Below, in pieces: positions 29,878-37,659 of a stretch of DNA of 48,377 bases. This DNA comes from JBBRCX01 sp038204465 (GTDB taxonomy: Bacteria; Planctomycetota; Phycisphaerae; Tepidisphaerales; Tepidisphaeraceae). A model generated the notes under the pieces. It did not search any database. It was not told the origin of the DNA and worked only from the letters and a program-made list of their open reading frames with translations. The position numbers and the translations under genes are program-made. Each line of letters begins with the position of its first letter. The stretch's first letter is position 1. Location: the NCBI GenBank assembly GCA_038204465.1, contig JBBRCX010000023.1:1-48377 (forward strand), in the 5' to 3' direction.

Positions 29878-32349
29878 TCAGCCCGGGACGCCTTGCCACG
29901 TCGTCGTCTGCGACGAACCGCCGGTGAAGTAAATGAGGCCGCCGATCTCGGCGGCAACGCCTGAGAAGCGCGGTGCCGGCAGTGAGGTGAGAGAGACCCA
30001 CGTGTTCGACCCGGGATCGAACGCCCTCACGTTTGCAACCGAGACGGTATGTGCCGATTCGCCCCCTGCGACAATGATCCTGCCGCCCATGACAAACGTC
30101 GAAGAGGAGATGTGGGAGACCGCGGCCGGCATCGGCGCCTTCAGGGTCCACTGACCCGGATTGGCTGGGTCCCACACCTGCACGGTGCTCTGCGTCGTCA
30201 ACGCGGCGTCATTGCCGTGCTGCCCGCCGATCGCGTAGATCTTCCCGCCGAAATTGACATACCCCATATGGCTGACGGCGTTAGCCATTGGCGTCGAAGT
30301 GGTCCAGGTCGTGCCCCCCGATAGATTCAGCACGTAATGATTCGGCGTATCGACCCGGTTGATGTCATCGCCGCCGAAGTAGTGCAGTTCGTTCCCGAGG
30401 GCAACGAGACCACCGCCGGCGCGAAGAAGTGGAAGCTTGGGCATCGCGGTGTAGGTGTTGCTGTCGACGTTGTAGCGCCAGACGTCGGCGCTGCCGAAAG
30501 TCTGGGCGTAGCCGGGACCCGTGCCGATGTATCCGCCCGCGATGTAGATGTCATGACCGATGACGGCCACGCCCGCGTGGGTAATTGGTTTCGGCAGGTC
30601 CGCGATGCGCGTCCAGGTATTGGTCGCGGTGTCGTAAACGTCCGAGCGGGTGACGGGGCCAAGGTCGCCGCTGAATCCGCCAAAGACATAAAGCTTCCCG
30701 TCGACCGCCCCGCGCAGCGCCTCGGCGCGAATGATCGGCGCCGCCGCCTTTGTGGTCCAGGTAATCGTCGTGAATCCCGTGGGGGCCGGCGCAGTGGTCG
30801 CTGACGCGGTGTTCGTCGGGGCGGAAGCGCCTGCCGAGTTCACCGCGCGAACGCGATACGTGTAAGTGGTGTTGCCCGGCAGATTGGAGTCGGTCCAGGT
30901 TGTCGTATTCGCGGCCAACAGAGCTGCTTGGGAGAAGTTGACGCCGTCACTTGAGCGTTCGACGCGGAAGTTGGTTTCATTCGAAGAGTTGTCGACCCAG
31001 TTCAGCCTGATCTGCGAGGAGGAAACCGCGGAGGCTGTCAAGCCTGACGGCGCATTCGGAATGGTCGCCGCCGCCGCGGGAATCAACTCGATCCCCGAGA
31101 CAATCGCGTGATCCAGGCCGGCGTCGCGGAAGCTCAGGTCAAGAAAGCCATCGCTGATGTTGACGCTGAAGCTCTTGACCAGCGCCGCCTTGCCGCCGCC
31201 GCTGGCGGCGATATCGAAGTTGCTCAGGATCGAAGCGCCTTCGGCGGTGACGTTGAACTTCCGCATTCCGGCGGCGGTGTAGATCGGGTCGGCGAAGTGC
31301 AGGTTCAGGATGTATCCGCCCGATTGGGCCGGGATGTGGTAGTCGAAGTTGCCCCACCGGCGCGTGTAGTAGAGCGGATCGCTGGTGGTATTGGCCACAT
31401 CGTAGGCGGCGGTGGACGCGGTGCCGCCGGTGAAGAAGGCGTCCTTCGCCCACAGCTTGCCGGATGCATCCGTATAAGCGGCGCTGCTGGCGACGTCGAT
31501 GCGAATGATCGACGAAGTGTCGGCATTCGGCGTCGTGATCGGGCCGACGATGTTGGTGTACGCGGAGTCGCCCGCGGCGTTGGTCGCGCGGACGCGATAG
31601 GAGTAGGCGGTCTCGCCTTTCACCGTGTTGTCGGTGTAGCTGGTTGAGTTGGCGGCGGCGATCGGAAGCGCGACGAAATTCGTGCCGTCGGCGGAGCGCT
31701 CGACTTCAAAGCCGCTCTCGTTGTCGGAATTGTCAGCCCATTTCAGATTCATCTGTGTCGCGGAAGCCGCCGACCCGGTGAGATTGGTGGGGGCGGCGGG
31801 AGGGGTCGTTGTTTGCCCGTCGAACAGATGCTCGGTTGGGATGATCTCCTGCGGGATGCTCTTGGAGGACCAGTAGAGCAGCGCCCCGGCGCGGCCGGTG
31901 TTCTCGAAGTAGTCCATCTGCAGGTTGTACTTCTGTCCCGCGACGAGCGTTACCGGCGCCGACGAGTGGTAGGCGAAGCTGCCGGCCGTGAACGCGTCGA
32001 TGATCAGCTTCCCGTTGAGCCAGACGCGGGCGCCGTCGTCCACCCCGGCGGTGAAGGTCATCGCTTCGCTCGTCGGCGCAAGCACCTGGCCGGTCCACCG
32101 CACCGAGTAGGTGTCGTAACCCATCGACGGCGCAGGAGAACCCGACGCCCACCAGAAGTTGATCGACGAGTCCGTTCGCGTCAGCTTCAGGTTTGTAAAG
32201 TCGGCGTTGTCGTAATACCGGGCCAGCAGGCCGCTGCCGAGTTCCTCGCCGGCGCCGTGCAGCAGGCAGCGGTTCTCGAGTCGCTCGACCACGGGACGGG
32301 CGGCACGGACGACGGCATCAGCGGGACCCGGACGGCTAAGTCGGTTCAT
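29878..32349 (-). CDS. LEPR-XLL protein: PA14, fibronectin III, malectin-like, fibronectin III and kelch domains
   Basis: 823 residues. LEPR-XLL motif VERLENRCLLHG. Domains in order: PA14 (about 38-180; GLLARYYDNADFTNLKLTR, GVDDGARVWLNGKLIIDAF, LQMDYFENTGRAGALLYW), fibronectin III (about 184-272; PTNLTGSAASATQMNLKWAD, YSYRVRATNAAGDS), a malectin-like domain (about 278-430; IIRIDVASSAAYTDASGKLW), a second fibronectin III (about 433-522) and a kelch propeller (about 525-823; LYVFGGFSGDLG, IYIAGGYIGTG, LYAIGGQ-like IYAIGGQ). It is the upstream member of the array and may be the first cistron. AGAAAG precedes the ATG. The PA14 domain suggests carbohydrate or cell-surface adhesion. Confidence 0.85.
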   Translation of the reverse strand: MNRLSRPGPADAVVRAARPVVERLENRCLLHGAGEELGSGLLARYYDNADFTNLKLTRTDSSINFWWASGSPAPSMGYDTYSVRWTGQVLAPTSEAMTFTAGVDDGARVWLNGKLIIDAFTAGSFAYHSSAPVTLVAGQKYNLQMDYFENTGRAGALLYWSSKSIPQEIIPTEHLFDGQTTTPPAAPTNLTGSAASATQMNLKWADNSDNESGFEVERSADGTNFVALPIAAANSTSYTDNTVKGETAYSYRVRATNAAGDSAYTNIVGPITTPNADTSSIIRIDVASSAAYTDASGKLWAKDAFFTGGTASTAAYDVANTTSDPLYYTRRWGNFDYHIPAQSGGYILNLHFADPIYTAAGMRKFNVTAEGASILSNFDIAASGGGKAALVKSFSVNISDGFLDLSFRDAGLDHAIVSGIELIPAAAATIPNAPSGLTASAVSSSQIRLNWVDNSSNETNFRVERSSDGVNFSQAALLAANTTTWTDSNLPGNTTYTYRVRAVNSAGASAPTNTASATTAPAPTGFTTITWTTKAAAPIIRAEALRGAVDGKLYVFGGFSGDLGPVTRSDVYDTATNTWTRIADLPKPITHAGVAVIGHDIYIAGGYIGTGPGYAQTFGSADVWRYNVDSNTYTAMPKLPLLRAGGGLVALGNELHYFGGDDINRVDTPNHYVLNLSGGTTWTTSTPMANAVSHMGYVNFGGKIYAIGGQHGNDAALTTQSTVQVWDPANPGQWTLKAPMPAAVSHISSSTFVMGGRIIVAGGESAHTVSVANVRAFDPGSNTWVSLTSLPAPRFSGVAAEIGGLIYFTGGSSQTTTWQGVPG

Positions 32350-32561
32350 TGAGCTTTCTCTACAGCAGAGGGGTTGGGCACATCAAAACTTCTTAGTGCG
32401 AACATACCCCGTGCCCCGATCGCGGAGACTCGCCCGGGCCGTTTTTGAAATGGCCGGCGTTTGGCCTGACGCGAAGCTGGCGAAGCCTTGCGCACGCTAA
32501 GGTCTATATCGGCTGTACGGGCGTTTCCGGTTCTCTCCACCGGTGCTTAAACTATCCGTGA
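32350..32561. promoter_or_regulatory. Divergent intergenic region between the kelch array and purQ
   Basis: 212 bases serving two divergent start codons. For purQ there is a TTCCGG (32525-32530), 17-base spacer, TAAACT (32548-32553) candidate promoter that ends eight bases before the ATG. No Shine-Dalgarno precedes purQ, which fits a leaderless mRNA. No clear promoter was found for the other strand. Confidence 0.35.
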
Positions 32562-33410
32562 ATGAAACCGAAGGCCCTGATTCTTCGTTCTGCGGGCACC
32601 AACTGCGATGCCGAGACGCAATACGCGTTCGAGCTCGCTGGCGCAGAGGCCCAGCGGCTTCACATCAACCGTCTCCTCCGAGAGCCGTCCTTGCTTGATT
32701 CGTTCCAGATCCTTGCCATCCCCGGCGGCTTCAGTTATGGCGATGACATCGCCGCGGGGCGAATCCTCGCCAACCAGATTTCCCACCACCTCGCCGACCC
32801 GCTGCGCCGGTTCGTCGAGACCGGGCGGCCGGTGATCGGCATCTGCAACGGCTTCCAGGTGCTGGTGAAAACGAACCTCCTACCCGGCCCGATTGCTGGC
32901 CGAAGCGGGCAGGCATGCACGCTGACCAACAATGATTGTGGGCGCTTCATAGACCGATGGATCCGGCTCGCCCCCAGACCCAGTAAGTGCATCTGGACAA
33001 GCGGCCTCGAACAGCAGCAAATGGGTGTTACCTCGCCATTCGCCGCCGGCGCCCCCACTCTTGAGTTGCCCGTTGCCCACGGCGAAGGCAAGTTCATCCC
33101 CGCTGAGGAATCCGTTCGACAGGCGCTCTGGAGCAACGGCCAGGTTCCCTTGATCTATGCCGCGCCCGACGGCGCCCCCGCTTCGGGTCAGTTCCCCGAT
33201 AACCCCAACGGCAGCGTCGATGACATCGCGGGCATCTGCGATGCCTCGGGGCTCGTATTCGGGCTCATGCCGCACCCGGAGCGATATGTCGACGCACTGC
33301 AGCACCCGGGGTGGACACGCTCCCCTCCACTATCGCGGGAAGGCCACGGTTTGCGAATCTTTGTCAATGCGCTGCGCCACGTCCGCGATGCGGTCGGCGT
33401 TGGTATTTGA
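32562..33410 (+). CDS. purQ: Phosphoribosylformylglycinamidine synthase glutaminase subunit PurQ
   Basis: 282 residues. Class I glutamine amidotransferase: nucleophile Cys95 in VIGICNGFQVL, with His238 and Glu240 in GLMPHPERYVDAL completing the triad. The N-terminus LILRSAGTNCDAETQYAFEL and IPGGFSYGDDIAAGRILA are diagnostic of PurQ. It supplies ammonia to PurL in step four of purine synthesis. It is longer than small PurQ proteins (about 225 residues), with extra segments around residues 130-180. PurL and PurS are not in the window. The ATG is placed just before the LILRSAGTN strand; no ribosome-binding site is visible. Confidence 0.96.
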   Translation: MKPKALILRSAGTNCDAETQYAFELAGAEAQRLHINRLLREPSLLDSFQILAIPGGFSYGDDIAAGRILANQISHHLADPLRRFVETGRPVIGICNGFQVLVKTNLLPGPIAGRSGQACTLTNNDCGRFIDRWIRLAPRPSKCIWTSGLEQQQMGVTSPFAAGAPTLELPVAHGEGKFIPAEESVRQALWSNGQVPLIYAAPDGAPASGQFPDNPNGSVDDIAGICDASGLVFGLMPHPERYVDALQHPGWTRSPPLSREGHGLRIFVNALRHVRDAVGVGI

Positions 33411-33767
33411 CTAAAAAGGGGGGGTGTTGCGAGCGGACTGAGCCTATCAACACCCTCGAGAACAGTCGTTATTCCCTGCCGCATCAGCAGTTAAGGGCCT
33501 CATACATTTAGCCGTTATGGTTGCGCTAAATTGCCTATTCCACGAAGGCAGTGCGCTCCGTACATTGGCCCCACCCAGCCGGTGTCAGCCGGCTGGCCGC
33601 GTAACCAGTAGGTCTGGTTGCGTGTCGCGGGTGGAGGCAGGACCCGGTAGACACCCTGTCCTCGCTCGCGCGGGCCAAGACACCGCAATGGCCCGGGGCA
33701 TCAGCCCGACCCGCGGAAACATAAGTCCGACGGGAAGTAATCTTCAACTCCATTGAAGGAGGACTGT
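33411..33767. other. Intergenic region with two hairpins between purQ and a beta-barrel gene
   Basis: 357 bases. A hairpin GGGTGTTG...CAACACCC (33422-33455, 18-base loop) directly follows purQ and might end its transcript, though no T-run follows. A second, CCAGCCGG-tgtcag-CCGGCTGG (33575-33596), is perfect with an 8-bp stem. Otherwise no coding frame or RNA gene is supported; the last bases hold the GGAGG of the next gene. Confidence 0.45.
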
Positions 33768-34274
33768 ATGTTGCGGAAAGCGTTGGTGATCCTGGCGGTT
33801 GGCCTGCTCCCGGCGGTCGCTCAGGCTCAGTTTCATGCCGGCGACAAGGAGCTCACGCTCGGCGGCACGGGCGCGAACGGGAACGAGTTCAACGGAGTGA
33901 CTGCCGCCGCGAACGGCAGCCTCGGTTACTTCTTCACCGATCAGCTCGAGCTCTCCGTCCGGCAGTCGGTTAGTTACACCGACCTTGGCGCCAGGTCGTT
34001 GAACGGCTCCACCCGCGTCGCCGCCGATTTCCACTTCGATCTCGGCACCCTCGTGCCGTACATCGGGGCGAACATCGGTTTCGTCTATGGCGACTCGGTC
34101 AACGACACCTGGGAAGCCGCCCCTGAAGCTGGCCTGAAGTGGTTCGTCAACTCGACGACCTTCATCTTCGGCCAGGCAGAGTATCAGTTCTTCTTCGACA
34201 AGGGCAGCAAGGTCGGCGATTCGTTCTCTGACGGTCAGTTCGTTTACAGCCTGGGCATCGGCTTCCGGTTCTAA
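33768..34274 (+). CDS. Small outer-membrane beta-barrel protein
   Basis: 168 residues. Signal peptide MLRKALVILAVGLLPAVAQA, mature start near QFHAGD. Eight predicted strands with aromatic girdles, for example ELTLGGTGANGNEF, GSLGYFFTDQLELSVRQSVS, VPYIGANIGFVYGDS and FGQAEYQFFF, ending VYSLGIGFRF with the C-terminal Phe expected of barrels. Fits the OmpA-like or OmpW-like eight-stranded group; function unknown. GGAGG at good spacing fixes the ATG. A rho-independent terminator follows (34307-34339), so it is probably monocistronic. Confidence 0.82.
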   Translation: MLRKALVILAVGLLPAVAQAQFHAGDKELTLGGTGANGNEFNGVTAAANGSLGYFFTDQLELSVRQSVSYTDLGARSLNGSTRVAADFHFDLGTLVPYIGANIGFVYGDSVNDTWEAAPEAGLKWFVNSTTFIFGQAEYQFFFDKGSKVGDSFSDGQFVYSLGIGFRF

Positions 34275-34306
34275 GACCGAAGCGACAACCAGGCGACAGT
34301 TTGAAC

Positions 34307-34339
34307 GGGGGCGGCCTTGGGGTCGCCCCCGTCTCTTTT
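34307..34339 (+). terminator. Rho-independent terminator after the beta-barrel gene
   Basis: Stem GGGGGCGGCC, loop TTGG, GGTCGCCCCC (one G-T wobble), followed by GTCTCTTTT. It lies 33 bases after the stop codon and before the convergent Gfo/Idh/MocA gene. Confidence 0.75.
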
Positions 34340-34421
34340 CCAGCATCACTTGCGGTGAGAATAATCTCCGGCACGATCCAACAGTCTAACGTGAAAACGC
34401 CGGTGCTTCCGGCCCTGAAAC

Positions 34422-35474
34422 TCAATTCTGCAGCGGAAGCCGGACGGCTTTCCCGAGACGCGCGCTCTGCGCAACCGCCTCGGTGAACTGCATGTAGCGC
34501 ACCCCGGTTTCAAAGGCGGTGAATTCGATCCTGCCTTTGCCGCGGATCGCGTCAATGAACTCGGCCTCGACGCGCCAGCCCATCTCCTGCTCCGGCGGAA
34601 CGGGAATCTCGCGGAGCCCGGGATCACCGATTCGCCCACCCATTAGCCGGTCATGCGGATGAAGCTCGTACTTCATCGTTCCTTCGGAGCCGTACAGGTG
34701 AAGGTGCATGCCCGGGCCGAAGCGAGTCACGCCGCTCAGGTGATAAACGCCGCGCCCGCCGCCGGCGATCTGCGTCAGCACCTGCACGCTGTCGGGCGTC
34801 CCGACCGCCTGCTCGGCGCCGCTTCCCGGATCTGTCCGCCGGGGCACGAACCGCTCGGTTTGCGCCAAGACGCTCACCGGATCCGGCACCCAGCGGATGA
34901 GCGTCTCGTGCAGGATCCCCAGCGAGAGCATGTTCACCCCGCTCAATTCCGCGCTCTGCCGCCAGCCCAAAGGTGCAGTTTCGCCGGCGAGGTGATCCGA
35001 GCAACCCAGGACGACCACTTCGCGCAATTCCCCCAGGAAGCCTGCCCCAAGGCGTTGCCGCACGATGCGATGGGCCCGAAGCCCCAGCGGGCTTGGCACC
35101 ACTTGCGCCACCAGATCCGGCCGGGCCCTACTCGCCTCGAGCATTCGCGACGCCTCGGCCGCGTTCATCGCCATCCGCGCCTCGGTCATCACGTGCTTCC
35201 CCGCCGCAAGCGCCGCGATCGTGATCGGGCAGTGCAGGTAAGGCCACGTTCCGATCAGCACCGCGTCGACCTCACGATCGCCAACCAGGTCCTCCCACCT
35301 CTCAAACGTCCGCGGGATCCCGAATTCACGCGCCACCGACTCCGTCGACTCGCGCCGTCGGTTGCAAACCGCCGTGATCTCGACGTTCTCGCAGGCGCGA
35401 AAGCCCGGCACGTGCATCTGCCGTGCGTTGCCGCCAAGACCGATGATGCCGATTCGGATCGTCCCGTCGCTCAT
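34422..35474 (-). CDS. Gfo/Idh/MocA family NAD(P)-dependent oxidoreductase
   Basis: 350 residues. Rossmann motif RIGIIGLGGNARQMHVPGFR, then VDAVLIGTWPYLHCPITIAA and GKHVMTEARMAMNAAEASRM, where the common EKP lysine position reads EAR. The C-terminal domain has VNMLSLGILHETLIRWVPDP. Loss of the EKP lysine is seen in some members and may mean altered catalysis. Likely acts on a sugar or cyclitol; not closely related to the other Gfo/Idh/MocA protein in this window. GGAG lies five bases before the ATG. Divergent from the lactate dehydrogenase gene across 59 bases. Confidence 0.85.
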   Translation of the reverse strand: MSDGTIRIGIIGLGGNARQMHVPGFRACENVEITAVCNRRRESTESVAREFGIPRTFERWEDLVGDREVDAVLIGTWPYLHCPITIAALAAGKHVMTEARMAMNAAEASRMLEASRARPDLVAQVVPSPLGLRAHRIVRQRLGAGFLGELREVVVLGCSDHLAGETAPLGWRQSAELSGVNMLSLGILHETLIRWVPDPVSVLAQTERFVPRRTDPGSGAEQAVGTPDSVQVLTQIAGGGRGVYHLSGVTRFGPGMHLHLYGSEGTMKYELHPHDRLMGGRIGDPGLREIPVPPEQEMGWRVEAEFIDAIRGKGRIEFTAFETGVRYMQFTEAVAQSARLGKAVRLPLQN

Positions 35475-35533
35475 AAGCGCTCCGCTGGTTCCTATCCTCG
35501 ATTCCGAGGGGCCAAATGGCTACTTTTGCCTGA

Positions 35534-36484
35534 ATGGCCGAGCGCAGCAACAAGATCGCAATCATCGGCGCGGGCAGCGTCGGCGCCACGATCGCCTACG
35601 CGTGCATGATCCGCGGCGTCGGTCAGCAGATCGTCCTGCAGGACATCAAGCGCGAAAAGGTCGAAGCCGAGGTGCTGGACCTCAACCATGGACTGCAGTT
35701 CGCGCCGATGGCGGCCATCGAAGGCTCCGACGACCTGGCGGTCTGCGCTGATGCCGATGTGGTCGTGGTCACCGCGGGCGCGAAACAGAAACCGGGCCAG
35801 ACGCGCATGGACCTGGCGGGGGCAAACGCCGAGGTTTGTAAGAAGCTCATTCCCGCGCTCCTGCGTCTCGCGCCCGACGCCATCCTGCTGCTGGTGACCA
35901 ATCCCGTCGACGTGATCACCTACATCACGCACAAGCTCAGCGGGCTTCCCTCCCGGCGCGTGATGGGAAGCGGAACGGTCCTGGACAGCTCGCGCTTCCG
36001 CTATCTCATTGGCAAGCGCTGCAACGTCGCCGTCCAGAACGTCCACGCCTACATCGCGGGCGAGCACGGCGACAGCGAGATCCCCCTGTGGAGCAGCGCG
36101 CGCATCGCCAACATTCCGCTGCACAAATGGGCGGTTCCGCGCCATGGCAAGCTTACGGTCCGCGACCGCACTGAGATCTTCGAGAACGTAAAGCAGGCTG
36201 CGTACCAGATCGTGAAAGGAAAGGGCGCGACCAACTATGCCATCGGGCTCTCCACCGCCAAGATCCTTGAAGCGATCCTCAAGGATGAGAATCGCATCCT
36301 CCCCGTCAGCTCGCTGCTCGACGACTATCGCGGCATCAGCGACGTCTGCCTTTCCGTCCCCAGCATCGTCAACCGCGATGGCGTCGAGACCGCCCTCCCC
36401 GTGCCCCTGAACGCCGCGGAAGAAGCCGGCCTGCGCAACAGCGCGGATCGGCTCAAGGAAGCGATCCGATCACTGGGATTCTAA
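35534..36484 (+). CDS. ldh: L-lactate dehydrogenase
   Basis: 316 residues. NAD-binding IAIIGAGSVGATIAYACM, with Asp37 in VLQDI after strand two selecting NAD over NADP. The active-site loop AGAKQKPGQTR has Gln85 at the position that is Gln in lactate and Arg in malate dehydrogenases, supporting lactate specificity. The catalytic pair is Asp151 with Arg154 (VLDSSRFR) and His178 (GEHGDSEIPLWS). It interconverts pyruvate and L-lactate in the cytoplasm. No Shine-Dalgarno is visible, and TACTTT lies seven bases before the ATG, so the transcript may be leaderless. The stop lies eight bases from the convergent zinc-ribbon gene. Confidence 0.94.
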   Translation: MAERSNKIAIIGAGSVGATIAYACMIRGVGQQIVLQDIKREKVEAEVLDLNHGLQFAPMAAIEGSDDLAVCADADVVVVTAGAKQKPGQTRMDLAGANAEVCKKLIPALLRLAPDAILLLVTNPVDVITYITHKLSGLPSRRVMGSGTVLDSSRFRYLIGKRCNVAVQNVHAYIAGEHGDSEIPLWSSARIANIPLHKWAVPRHGKLTVRDRTEIFENVKQAAYQIVKGKGATNYAIGLSTAKILEAILKDENRILPVSSLLDDYRGISDVCLSVPSIVNRDGVETALPVPLNAAEEAGLRNSADRLKEAIRSLGF

Positions 36485-36492
36485 TGGTGCTC

Positions 36493-36966
36493 TCAGAACA
36501 GAAAAATGAATAACATTCCGAACGCGACGGCGCAGACAACCACCGCTGTCACCGCGAACCATCTCTGCGACTTGCGGCGCAATCGAAGGAACCGGCGGCG
36601 CCAGATGATCGGAAGGACACAGCATGGGATCGTGAGGACGAAGTAGAGGAAGATGAAATCGGAGATTCTCCACGGCCAGCCGCCGGGCCAACCATAGCGG
36701 ATAAAGACGCCGAGAAACAGCAGCCCGATTCCCGCACTGGCGGCGGCGACTACGACGAGCGCCACCCAGGCGCGCAGGTATGGCTCGGTCAACCCCACCG
36801 CAAGCTGAAGCTCCCGCCCGCATTCAGGACAGCGCGGCGACGTCAAGCCGCGAAGGTTGTATCCGCACAGCGGGCAGGCGACGTCGCGGTCGCTGAGGAA
36901 TTGCAGCAGCAGCGGCTCGAGCTCACCTTCGGCCAGCGCGGCGGGTTCATCATCGAAGTGCGCCAC
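36493..36966 (-). CDS. Zinc-ribbon membrane protein (downstream member of tandem pair)
   Basis: 157 residues. An acidic N-terminal segment leads to a zinc ribbon CPLCGYNLRGLTSPRCPECG (about 32-51), the pattern common in planctomycete small membrane proteins. Two transmembrane helix pairs follow (WVALVVVAAASAGIGLLFLG, FIFLYFVLTIPCCVLPIIW), and a basic loop RRRFLRLRRKSQR precedes a last helix. Start is GTG (36964-36966); the same context, GCGTATGAT then CGCCGTGG, precedes the GTG of the paralogue at 37019, which supports both starts. Function unknown; no catalytic motif. Confidence 0.75.
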   Translation of the reverse strand: MAHFDDEPAALAEGELEPLLLQFLSDRDVACPLCGYNLRGLTSPRCPECGRELQLAVGLTEPYLRAWVALVVVAAASAGIGLLFLGVFIRYGWPGGWPWRISDFIFLYFVLTIPCCVLPIIWRRRFLRLRRKSQRWFAVTAVVVCAVAFGMLFIFLF

Positions 36967-37018
36967 GGCGGTATCATACGCGAAGCGCGGGAGATCGATG
37001 ACCTGGCCCGCGACGCCG

Positions 37019-37507
37019 TCACTGCAGCGAGCGAAACAGCAGCGTCAGCGTCGCGATAAGAATCCCCGCGGCCGCGACGAGCAGGATCTTCTGCATCGGA
37101 TGGCGCAGGCGAATGAATGGCCGGCGGGTTGCCAGAACCAGCAGCGGAAAGGCGATCGAGCAGATGAAATACAGCGACGTCCAGGCGAGAAGACTGGCGT
37201 GAACGCCAGGCCATCCGAAGCCCAGCATGAGGCTCAGGCATAGCAGACCGACGCCCGCGCTGATCGAGCTGATCATCGCCAGCGCCACCCAAGCGGTCGG
37301 ATACGGCTCGGCCGCTCCGATCGTCAACCGGATCTGAATGCCGCACTCCGGGCAGCGCTCCGACGTGATCCCGCGCAGGTTGTAGCGGCAGACCGGACAG
37401 GGCACGTCGTTGTCGTGCAGCAGTTCCAGCAACAGCCGGTGAGTGCCCTCCCCGCGCTGCCCCGCCTCCACGGTCGGTGGGAAAAAAGTCTGGGCCTGCT
37501 CTTCCAC
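37019..37507 (-). CDS. Zinc-ribbon membrane protein (upstream member of tandem pair)
   Basis: 162 residues from GTG 37505-37507. Zinc ribbon CPVCRYNLRGITSERCPECG is followed by helices WVALAMISSISAGVGLLCLS, LYFICSIAFPLLVLAT and a final helix after RRPFIRLRHPMQK. The domain order and many residues match the gene at 36493, so this is an old tandem duplication. The GTG is chosen because the upstream context is shared with that gene and because the N-terminal length then matches; a longer frame to 37612 exists. Role unknown; the ribbon probably faces the cytoplasm, with nucleic-acid or protein binding possible. Confidence 0.72.
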   Translation of the reverse strand: MEEQAQTFFPPTVEAGQRGEGTHRLLLELLHDNDVPCPVCRYNLRGITSERCPECGIQIRLTIGAAEPYPTAWVALAMISSISAGVGLLCLSLMLGFGWPGVHASLLAWTSLYFICSIAFPLLVLATRRPFIRLRHPMQKILLVAAAGILIATLTLLFRSLQ

Positions 37508-37659
37508 GGCGCCATCATACGCGTTGGAGTGTCGATCAGGACCGTCTTCACCACTCCGCCGGTCTTCACCAGGCCTATATCCGCCGAGCTGGAGCCGCCC
37601 TTCCGGGAACACCCCGCTTCGCCGCGCCGCTCATTTGCGGTTACAAACGCGCTTGATAC

